From assembly GCF_030645145.1 (NCBI RefSeq), contig NZ_JAUSMI010000027.1, positions 1-44,489 of the forward strand: a stretch of DNA of 44,489 nucleotides. Direction: 5' to 3'. Below, piece after piece: positions 38,027-44,489 of this stretch. Source of the DNA: Microcella sp. Its GTDB lineage: Bacteria > Actinomycetota > Actinomycetes > Actinomycetales > Microbacteriaceae. Position numbers and translations under genes: made by a program. The notes beneath the pieces were generated by a model that had not been told where the DNA came from, did not search any database, and saw only the letters and a program-made list of their open reading frames with translations. Within the stretch, counting starts at the first letter, position 1; every line of letters starts with the position of its first letter.

Positions 38027-38060
38027 AGACGGGGACGACCCCGAAGGATCGTCCCCGTCT
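38027..38060 (-). terminator. hup terminator
   Basis: Perfect 12-bp stem AGACGGGGACGA / TCGTCCCCGTCT, 10-nt loop, 21 bp downstream of hup. Confidence 0.75.
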
Positions 38061-38081
38061 GCGAGACCGGTGAGGGTCGAA

Positions 38082-38354
38082 CTACTTGGCGGCAGCCTTC
38101 AGCTTGCTGCCGGCGCTGATCTTCACGCCGTTCGACGCGGCGATCTGGATCGTCTCGCCGGTCTGGGGGTTGCGGCCCTGGCGGGCGGCGCGAGCGGTGC
38201 GCTCGACCGAGAGCCAGCCCGGGATCGAGACCTTGGTGCCCTTGCCCACGGCGTCGGACAGGACCGAGAACAGGCCGTCGACGACACGGTTGACGTCAGC
38301 CTGGCTCAGGCCCGACTCAGCGGCCACGGCGGCGACGAGCTCGGAACGGTTCAT
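38082..38354 (-). CDS. hup: HU family DNA-binding protein
   Basis: MNRSELVAAVAAESGLSQADVNRVVDGLFSVL...GRNPQTGETIQIAASNGVKISAGSKLKAAAK. Confidence 0.95.
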   Translation of the reverse strand: MNRSELVAAVAAESGLSQADVNRVVDGLFSVLSDAVGKGTKVSIPGWLSVERTARAARQGRNPQTGETIQIAASNGVKISAGSKLKAAAK

Positions 38355-38536
38355 GGTGTCCTCCTCGGACGTCAAGTTCGGTGGAACGATCCGTGACCAG
38401 GGGATGGCCGCGAACCGCCTCGAAACTAGCACCAGTCCCGCGTGTTTCCGGGCTCATTCGCGGTTCGGGGCGTTGATTCGTCGTCGTTTTCGGCGTTTCG
38501 GGCCCGATCCGGCCCTCCTGGCTGGGAAAAGCACGA

Positions 38537-38562
38537 AAGGCGCCCCGAGAACGGGACGCCTT
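38537..38562 (-). terminator. terminator of rpmB-rpmG-rpsN
   Basis: AAGGCGtCCCG-ttct-CGGGgCGCCTT followed by TCGTGCTTTT on minus strand, about 30 bp after rpsN. Confidence 0.7.
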
Positions 38563-38592
38563 CCGCTGCCGACGATGCGGCGGGTGAGCCGG

Positions 38593-38898
38593 TTACCAGC
38601 TCGACTTCGTGATGCCGGGCAGCTCGCCGCGGTGCGCCATGTCGCGGAAGCGGACGCGCGAGATGCCGTACTGCTTGAGGTGACCGCGGGGACGGCCGTC
38701 GACGGCGTCGCGGTTGCGGACGCGGACGGGCGAGGCGTCGCGGGGCAGCTTCTGCAGCCCCTGGCGCGCGGCCTCGCGCGACTCGTCGGTGCCGGCCGGG
38801 TCGACCAGGGCCTTCTTCAGCTCGAGGCGCTTCGCGGCGTAGCGCTCGACGATGACCTTGCGCTGCTCGTTGCGCGCGATCTTGCTCTTCTTCGCCAT
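38593..38898 (-). CDS. rpsN: 30S ribosomal protein S14, long zinc-free type
   Basis: [31 protein letters not shown]...[39 protein letters not shown]; no Cys. Confidence 0.96.
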   Translation of the reverse strand: MAKKSKIARNEQRKVIVERYAAKRLELKKALVDPAGTDESREAARQGLQKLPRDASPVRVRNRDAVDGRPRGHLKQYGISRVRFRDMAHRGELPGITKSSW

Positions 38899-38901
38899 TT
38901 C

Positions 38902-39069
38902 TTAGCGCTCCTCGCGGAATTCGACGTGCTTGCGGATGACCGGGTCGTACTTCTTGAGCACGAGACGGTCGGGGTCGTTGCGGCGGTTCTTGCGAGTCAC
39001 GTAGGTGTACCCGGTGCCCGCGGTCGACCGGAGCTTGATGATGGGACGGACGTCCTGCTGCTTGGCCAT
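38902..39069 (-). CDS. rpmG: 50S ribosomal protein L33, zinc-free type
   Basis: Translated directly: [55 protein letters not shown]; below the ORF-track length cutoff. Confidence 0.95.
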   Translation of the reverse strand: MAKQQDVRPIIKLRSTAGTGYTYVTRKNRRNDPDRLVLKKYDPVIRKHVEFREER

Positions 39070-39305
39070 TAGATCTTCTCCCCACGGGCCAGGAGATCCT
39101 TGACCACGGACTCGATGCCGCGGGCGTCGATGACCTTGATGCCCTTCGCCGACAGGGTCAGCGTGACGTTACGGCGAAGCGACGGCACGAAGTACGTCTT
39201 CTTCTGGATGTTCGGGTCGAACCGGCGCTTGGTGCGTCGGTGCGAGTGCGAGATGTTGTGCCCGAAGCCGGGAACGGCTCCGGTCACCTGGCAGACGGCT
39301 GCCAT
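39069..39305 (-). CDS. rpmB: 50S ribosomal protein L28, zinc-free type
   Basis: [78 protein letters not shown]. Confidence 0.96.
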   Translation of the reverse strand: MAAVCQVTGAVPGFGHNISHSHRRTKRRFDPNIQKKTYFVPSLRRNVTLTLSAKGIKVIDARGIESVVKDLLARGEKI

Positions 39306-39425
39306 GGTTCCTCCAAATATTCGGCTACCGTGCGGCGAGCGCCGCACCCAAGGTCACTTGTCGGCACGCTGACACCGCCTGATCCGTTCGAGTAGCGGGT
39401 GAACGGGGCGGAGAGCGCACAGGAA

Positions 39426-39441
39426 GGGCGAATGATCGCCC
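39426..39441 (-). terminator. possible terminator after zur
   Basis: GGGCGA-tcat-TCGCCC hairpin 16 bp after the zur stop; weak T-tract. Confidence 0.4.
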
Positions 39442-39457
39442 GACACAATCGCCCAGC

Positions 39458-39862
39458 TTACGGCCTGGATGCCCGATCGACCAAGTCGGAGCAGCGCGCG
39501 CACACGCCGAAGATGTCGACGACGTGCTCGGCGCGCGTGAAGCCGTGCTCGGCGGCCGTGCGGCGCGCCCACTCCTCGACCGGCTGCGCCTCGATCTCGA
39601 CGGTCGTGCCGCAGCGCCGGCAGATCAGGTGATGGTGGTGGGTGCCCGGGGTGCAGGCCCGGTAGAGGACCTCGCCCTCCTGCTGCAGGCTGTCGGCCTC
39701 GCCCTCGTCGGTGAGGCCCGTGAGCGCCCGATACACGGTCGCGAGGGCGATCGTCGAGCCCGACTCGCGCAGGCTCGCGTGCAGCGCCTGCGCGCTCACG
39801 AAGCCGCCCGCGTCGCCGAGCGCCGAACGCACGGCCTCCTTCTGCCACGTGTTGCGCTTCAT
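39458..39862 (-). CDS. zur: Fur family regulator, probably Zur
   Basis: MKRNTWQKEAVRSAL...STIALATVYRALTGLTDEGEAD...HHHHLICRRCGTTVEIE...FGVCARCSD; cotranscription-like overlap with znuB. Confidence 0.88.
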   Translation of the reverse strand: MKRNTWQKEAVRSALGDAGGFVSAQALHASLRESGSTIALATVYRALTGLTDEGEADSLQQEGEVLYRACTPGTHHHHLICRRCGTTVEIEAQPVEEWARRTAAEHGFTRAEHVVDIFGVCARCSDLVDRASRP

Positions 39863-40728
39863 CGCGCCACCTCGGCGACGGCCGGCACGCGCGGGCGACG
39901 GCTCGCGCCGCCCCTCACCCGGCGCTCGATGAGACGGCAGACGAGGTAGATCGCGAACGAGATCGTCGTAATGTACGGGCTGATCGGCAGCGAGCCGCCG
40001 AGCGCGAGCAGGATTCCTCCGACGGCGGAGACGAGACCGAACGCCATGCTCAGCAGCGGCACGAGGACGGGCGAGGCCGACACCCGCAGCGCCGCCGCCG
40101 CCGGCGTGACGAGCAGGGCGAGGACCAGGAGCGCGCCGATCACCTGGATCGACACCGCGACGGCGAGGCCCAGCAGGATCATGAACACGATGCTCAGCGC
40201 GCGACCCGGGACCCCGCGGGCGCTCGCGACCTCGGCGTCGAGGCTGTCGAAGGTCAGCGGGCGCCAGATGACGAGGAGCGACACGAGCACGAGCGCGCTG
40301 ATGCCCATGAGCAGCCCGAGCTGCGGCAGGTCGACACTGATGATCTGCCCCGTCAGCAGGCCGAACTTGTTCCCGCTGCGGCCCGGGTACAGGGCGAGGA
40401 AGAGGATGCCGAGCCCGAGGCCGAACGGCATGAGCACGCCGATGATCGAGTTGCGATCGCGGGCGCGCGCGCCGAGGACGCCGATGATGCCCGCCGCGAT
40501 GAGCGACCCGAGGATCGACCCCGCGACGACGTTGACGCCGAGCAGGAGCGCCGCCGCCGCGCCCGCGAACGACAGCTCGCTGATGCCGTGCACCGCGAAC
40601 GCCATGTCGCGCTGCATCACGAAGACGCCGATGAGCCCGCCGACGATGCCGAGCACCGCCGCGGCGATGATCGAGTTCTGCACGAGCGCGAGGAGCTGCG
40701 TGTACGTCGCCCAGTCCACCGAGATCAT
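39859..40728 (-). CDS. znuB: metal (zinc) ABC transporter permease
   Basis: ABC-3 family: MQRDMAFAVHGISELSFAGAAAALLLG...LVTPAAAALR; ATGA overlaps with neighbours. Confidence 0.9.
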   Translation of the reverse strand: MISVDWATYTQLLALVQNSIIAAAVLGIVGGLIGVFVMQRDMAFAVHGISELSFAGAAAALLLGVNVVAGSILGSLIAAGIIGVLGARARDRNSIIGVLMPFGLGLGILFLALYPGRSGNKFGLLTGQIISVDLPQLGLLMGISALVLVSLLVIWRPLTFDSLDAEVASARGVPGRALSIVFMILLGLAVAVSIQVIGALLVLALLVTPAAAALRVSASPVLVPLLSMAFGLVSAVGGILLALGGSLPISPYITTISFAIYLVCRLIERRVRGGASRRPRVPAVAEVAR

Positions 40729-41543
40729 GCGACCACCTCGTGATGATGATCGCCGTCGGGCGTGCCGACCACGACGACGCGACCGTGCGTGCGGATGACA
40801 TCGACGGGCGTGCCGTACAGCCCGCTCAGCACGTCGCTGCGCAGCACCTCGTCGGGCGTGCCGATCGTGAAGGCGCCCTGGGCCAGGTAGAGGACGCGAT
40901 CGACCATGCTCAGCACGGGGTTCACGTCGTGGGTGACGAACACGACCGCGGTGCCGTGATCCCGGCGGCGCGCATCGATGAGCTCGCTCACCCCCCTCTG
41001 GTGCTGCAGGTCGAGGCTCATGAGCGGCTCGTCGCACAGCAGGAGCGCGGGGTCGTCGGCGAGCGACTGGGCCACGCGCAGCCGCTGCTGCTCGCCACCG
41101 GAGAGGCTGCCGAGGGGCTGGTCTGCGTAGTGGGTCGCCCCGACGGAGGCGAGCAGGGCATCCACTTTCTGACGGTCGGCGCGCGACGTGATCGGCGGGC
41201 CGTAGCGGCGGCCGTTGACGCCGAGCATGACGAGATCGCGCCCGCGCAGCGGCGTGCCCGGCGCGACGATCTTCTGCTGCGGGATGTACCCGATGCCGCG
41301 GTGACCCCGATGCGCCGGATGCCCGTCCACGAGCACCTCGCCGGACGCGAGCCGCTGCTCGCCGAGCATGGCCTTGAGCAGACTCGTCTTGCCCGTGCCG
41401 TTCGCGCCGAGCACCGCGATGAACTCGCCCGCGCGGACGTCGAGGTCGAGCCCGCTCCACAGGGTCCGCGGGCCGAAGCGAAGAGCCCCGCCCCGGATGC
41501 TCAGCACCGGGGCGGGGTCGGTCGACGATGGGTCGCGCGTCAC
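40725..41543 (-). CDS. znuC: metal (zinc) ABC transporter ATP-binding protein
   Basis: Walker A GANGTGKTS, signature LSGGEQQRLRVAQSL, Walker B LLLCDEP, VTHDVNPVL; GTG start 41543. Confidence 0.9.
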   Translation of the reverse strand: MTRDPSSTDPAPVLSIRGGALRFGPRTLWSGLDLDVRAGEFIAVLGANGTGKTSLLKAMLGEQRLASGEVLVDGHPAHRGHRGIGYIPQQKIVAPGTPLRGRDLVMLGVNGRRYGPPITSRADRQKVDALLASVGATHYADQPLGSLSGGEQQRLRVAQSLADDPALLLCDEPLMSLDLQHQRGVSELIDARRRDHGTAVVFVTHDVNPVLSMVDRVLYLAQGAFTIGTPDEVLRSDVLSGLYGTPVDVIRTHGRVVVVGTPDGDHHHEVVA

Positions 41544-42553
41544 GCCGGGCTCAGTGCTCCGACGACCGCCTCGATGTTCGCGCGCATCCATGACACGTAG
41601 TCTTCCCCGTCCGGCAGGGTTTCGACGAACGAGACGACCGGGATCCCGGCCTCCTCGGCGGCCTCGCGCACGCGCTCGGTCTCGGGGCTCGCCGTCTGGT
41701 CGTTGTAGGCGAGCAGCACGAGCTCGTCCGAGGCGACGAGGTCGAGCGTCTGCTGCAGCGCGAGCGGGGGCACGTCGGCGCCCTCCTCGATCGCCTCGGA
41801 GAACTCCGCGGGGGTCTCGTCGTCGAAGCCGAGCTCGGCGAGCAGGTAGTAGGGCACGGGCTCGGTGCTCGCGACGGTGCCGCCGCCGAGCTGCTCGGCG
41901 GCGGCCTCGAGCTCGCCCTCGAGGGCCTCGAGCTCCTCCATCCACGCGGCGAGGTTCTCCTCGTAGGCCGCGGCGTTGTCGGCGTCGAGCTCGGCGAGCT
42001 CGGTCGCGATCGCCTCGGCGACCTGCTCCATGATGTGGAGGTCGTACCAGACGTGCTCGTTGACGCCCTCGACGTGGCCGTGGCCGTCGTCCTCGGCCGC
42101 CTCCCCCTCGGCGGCCTCCTCCTCGGAGTGCTCCTCGCCCTCCTCCTCGGCGTGATCGTCGTCGCCGTGACCGTGGTCGTCGTCGATGCCCGCGAGGGTC
42201 GCGGCGGTGATGACGACGGCGCCCGTCTCCGAGCCCTCGACGAGGATGTCGATGAACGGGTCGTAACCGCCTCCGTTCTCGATCACGAGGTCCGCATTCG
42301 CGATCGCGAGCTGGTCCTGCGCACTGGCCTCGTAGCTGTGCGGGTCCTGCGCGGGGGAGTCGATGATGCTCGTCACCGTCGCGAGGTCGCCGGCGATGCT
42401 CGAGGCGATGTCGCCGTAGACGTTCGTCGAGGCCACGATCGAGAGCCCGTCGGTCGAGGCCGCGGGGTCGGCCGGGGCGGCGCAGCCCGTGAGGGCGAGG
42501 CCGGTCGCGGAGGCGAGGACGAGAGCGGGGACGGAGCGGGAGAGCGCGGGCAT
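41540..42553 (-). CDS. znuA: metal (zinc) ABC transporter substrate-binding lipoprotein
   Basis: Lipobox LALTGCAAP, cluster 9 SBP features and His/Asp/Glu-rich loop DDDHGHGDDDHAEEEGEEHSEEE. Confidence 0.9.
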   Translation of the reverse strand: MPALSRSVPALVLASATGLALTGCAAPADPAASTDGLSIVASTNVYGDIASSIAGDLATVTSIIDSPAQDPHSYEASAQDQLAIANADLVIENGGGYDPFIDILVEGSETGAVVITAATLAGIDDDHGHGDDDHAEEEGEEHSEEEAAEGEAAEDDGHGHVEGVNEHVWYDLHIMEQVAEAIATELAELDADNAAAYEENLAAWMEELEALEGELEAAAEQLGGGTVASTEPVPYYLLAELGFDDETPAEFSEAIEEGADVPPLALQQTLDLVASDELVLLAYNDQTASPETERVREAAEEAGIPVVSFVETLPDGEDYVSWMRANIEAVVGALSPA

Positions 42554-42573
42554 GAGCCGATGCTACGGCTTAC

Positions 42574-42600
42574 TGAGAACCGTTGTCAAAACCATTCTCA
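42574..42600. promoter_or_regulatory. candidate Zur box (possibly two overlapping sites)
   Basis: TGAGAACCGTTGTCAAAACCATTCTCA: outer TGAGAA/TTCTCA dyad and nested TGAGAAC-C-GTTGTCA, 20 bp upstream of znuA. Confidence 0.65.
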
Positions 42601-42665
42601 ATAAGGATCGCTCGGGAGACGGCGCTCGCTCGACTCCGCTCGGGCCTGGTGAGCATGCGTGTCAC

Positions 42666-42739
42666 TTCTCCGGAGTTCTGGCGACGGCGACGCGGAACGC
42701 CGCGGATGTGACTGGCGCACGCGCCAGAACTCCGGAGAA
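42666..42739. repeat. 18-bp perfect inverted repeat with 38-nt loop
   Basis: TTCTCCGGAGTTCTGGCG (42666-42683) and CGCCAGAACTCCGGAGAA (42722-42739). Confidence 0.9.
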
Positions 42740-42879
42740 CGTGCACACAGTCGCCGGCGCCGCCGTCGCCGGAAGGCCGGGCCGATCACCCCTGGCCGGT
42801 GGAGGCCCTGCCAACCGGGCGAGCAGGAGGGCGGGGCGGGCTCGGCGTGCTCCCCGGCGGCGCGGATAGCCTGCACCTC

Positions 42880-43374
42880 ATGTCGAATCGCCTCGCGATG
42901 CTCGCGATGACCGGGCTCCACCGCGCCGTGCTGCGCCTCTCCGGCGGACGGGTCGGGGCCTCGCTCGGGCGCATGCGCGTCATCGAGCTCGTCACGCGCG
43001 GCCGGAAGTCCGGCGCGGAGCGCCGGGCCATCCTCACCGTGCCCGTCGTCGAGACGACCGAGACGGGGGAGACCCTCGTGGTCGTGGCCTCGCGCGGCGG
43101 CGACGACCTCATGCCGTCGTGGTACCTCAACCTCGTCGCCGACCCCGAGGTGGGCGTCGCGTCGGCGGAGGGCGGTGAGCCGCGGCCTTATCGCGCGCGA
43201 ACCGCGACCGACGCGGAGCGGGCCCGGCTCTGGCCGCTCGCCGTGCGCGCCTACAGCGGGTACGCCGCCTACCAGCGGAAGACGCGGCGGGTCATCCCGC
43301 TCGTGGTGCTCGAGCCCGACCCGACGCGCGAGCCCGCGGGCCCGTCGGAGGCCCGACCCGGCGCCTCGACCTAG
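42880..43374 (+). CDS. nitroreductase/deazaflavin-dependent oxidoreductase family protein (Ddn-like)
   Basis: [25 protein letters not shown]...[26 protein letters not shown] matches the F420-dependent Ddn-like family. Confidence 0.85.
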   Translation: MSNRLAMLAMTGLHRAVLRLSGGRVGASLGRMRVIELVTRGRKSGAERRAILTVPVVETTETGETLVVVASRGGDDLMPSWYLNLVADPEVGVASAEGGEPRPYRARTATDAERARLWPLAVRAYSGYAAYQRKTRRVIPLVVLEPDPTREPAGPSEARPGAST

Positions 43375-44489
43375 TCGAGCAGGAGCGCCGGCTCCTCGAT
43401 CACGGAGGCGACGTCCGCGAGGAAGCGGCTCGCGACATCCCCGTCGACGACGCGGTGATCGAACGAGGCGCCGAGCGTCGTCACGAAGCGCGGGCGCACC
43501 TCGCCGTCGACGACCCACGGCTTCTGCTTGATCGTGCCGAGGGCGACGATCGCGACCTCGCCCGGATTGAGGATGGGCGTTCCGGTGTCCATGCCGAAGA
43601 CGCCGATGTTCGTGACCGTGATCGTGCCGTCAGCCATGTCGGCGGGCTGCAGGCGGCCGTCGCGCGCGGTGATCGTGAGCTGCTCGATCGCCTGGGCGAG
43701 CTCGCGCAGGCTCATCGCCTGGGCGTTCTTGACGTTCGGGACGACGAGCCCGCGCGGCGTCGCGGCGGCGAACCCGAAGTTGACGAAGTGGTGGACGATG
43801 ATCTCCTCGTCCGTCCACGTCGAGTTGACCATCGGGTTGCGGCGCACGGCCCAGATCATCGCCTTGGCCATGATGAGCATCGGCGAGACCTTGATGCCCG
43901 CGAAGTCGGGGCTCGCCTTGAGGCGCTTGACGAACTCCATCGTGCGGGTCGCGTCGACGTCGACGAAGAGGCCGACGTGGGGCGCGGCGAACGCGCTGCG
44001 CACCATCGCCTGGGCGATCGCCTTCCGCACGCCCTTGACGGGGATGCGCTCCTCGCGCACCTCGGGCCACTCGGGCGTCTGGATGTTCCGGAAGACGCTC
44101 GCCTGCGACGCCTGCCGGATTACGTCGTCGCGCGTGATCTCGCCCGCGAGGCCGGTCGGCTGCACGGTCTGGAGGTCGACCCCGAGATCCTTCGCGAGCT
44201 TCCGGATCGGCGGCTTCGCGATGACGGGCCCGGCCGACGCGGCGGGCACGAAGGGCGAGGGGGCGGGGCGGGATGCCACGGCGCTCGTCGCGGCGTCGCC
44301 CTCGTGGCGCCCGCCGGCGTCACCGCCCGAACCCGCGCGCCGGCGCCGCGATGCCACGTGACCCTTGGCGCCGTAGCCGACGAGCACGGCTCCCGGCTTC
44401 TCGTCGTGGTCGATGCTCTCCGCCGTGTCGGCCGCGGCGCTCGAGAAGTCGGCGGCCGTGGCCTCCTGCGCGGTGGGCAGCGCGGTCGC
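43371..44489 (-). CDS. 2-oxoacid dehydrogenase E2 component (dihydrolipoamide acyltransferase), partial
   Basis: [31 protein letters not shown] (E3-binding) and catalytic domain ending [31 protein letters not shown]; frame runs open to the window edge. Confidence 0.92.
   Translation of the reverse strand, partial: ATALPTAQEATAADFSSAAADTAESIDHDEKPGAVLVGYGAKGHVASRRRRAGSGGDAGGRHEGDAATSAVASRPAPSPFVPAASAGPVIAKPPIRKLAKDLGVDLQTVQPTGLAGEITRDDVIRQASQASVFRNIQTPEWPEVREERIPVKGVRKAIAQAMVRSAFAAPHVGLFVDVDATRTMEFVKRLKASPDFAGIKVSPMLIMAKAMIWAVRRNPMVNSTWTDEEIIVHHFVNFGFAAATPRGLVVPNVKNAQAMSLRELAQAIEQLTITARDGRLQPADMADGTITVTNIGVFGMDTGTPILNPGEVAIVALGTIKQKPWVVDGEVRPRFVTTLGASFDHRVVDGDVASRFLADVASVIEEPALLLD

Noticed and set aside
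36032-38119. 695-aa plus-strand ORF antisense to CopD-CtaG
   Set aside because: Shadow ORF, E/R/D/H-rich, no recognisable domains.
1-44489. CRISPR array, prophage, transposon, defence or biosynthetic island
   Set aside because: No regularly spaced repeats, integrase/transposase, phage structural or known defence genes were recognised; gene content is mainly metabolic and housekeeping.

Overview
High-GC actinobacterial chromosomal segment, Microbacteriaceae-like by gene content and codon usage. No rRNA, CRISPR array, IS element or phage gene was seen. Main blocks: (1) end of a PEP-mutase/isocitrate-lyase-family gene and a small membrane protein; (2) treX-treY-treZ trehalose operon; (3) a C50-type carotenoid operon crtE-crtB-crtI-crtYe-crtYf-crtEb with divergent idi; (4) a MASE1 sensor kinase divergent from a stand-alone receiver, dcd, and tRNA-Gly(CCC) abutting a membrane-protein gene; (5) an amino-sugar locus with two divergent arms: ABC transporter plus nagB, and SIS isomerase/deaminase, ROK kinase, PfkB-family kinase, class II aldolase, DeoR regulator, nagA; (6) an ABC transporter/GH32-43-like hydrolase/LacI operon; (7) Pif1-like helicase, secreted/membrane hypothetical protein, CopD-CtaG fusion, HU; (8) zinc block znuA-znuC-znuB-zur followed by rpmB-rpmG-rpsN paralogues of the zinc-free type; (9) deazaflavin-dependent nitroreductase-like gene and a partial 2-oxoacid dehydrogenase E2. 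Most interesting unexplained items: a DasR-like palindrome and a separate triple-heptamer repeat in the amino-sugar divergent intergenic region; the hybrid GalNAc/GlcNAc gene complement; a long inverted repeat with a competing alternative hairpin between znuA and the nitroreductase-like gene; a coding start 2 nt after a tRNA 3' end; and a 13-bp intercistronic stem-loop in the second ABC operon. All functional calls come from reading the translations and sequence; no database search was run.
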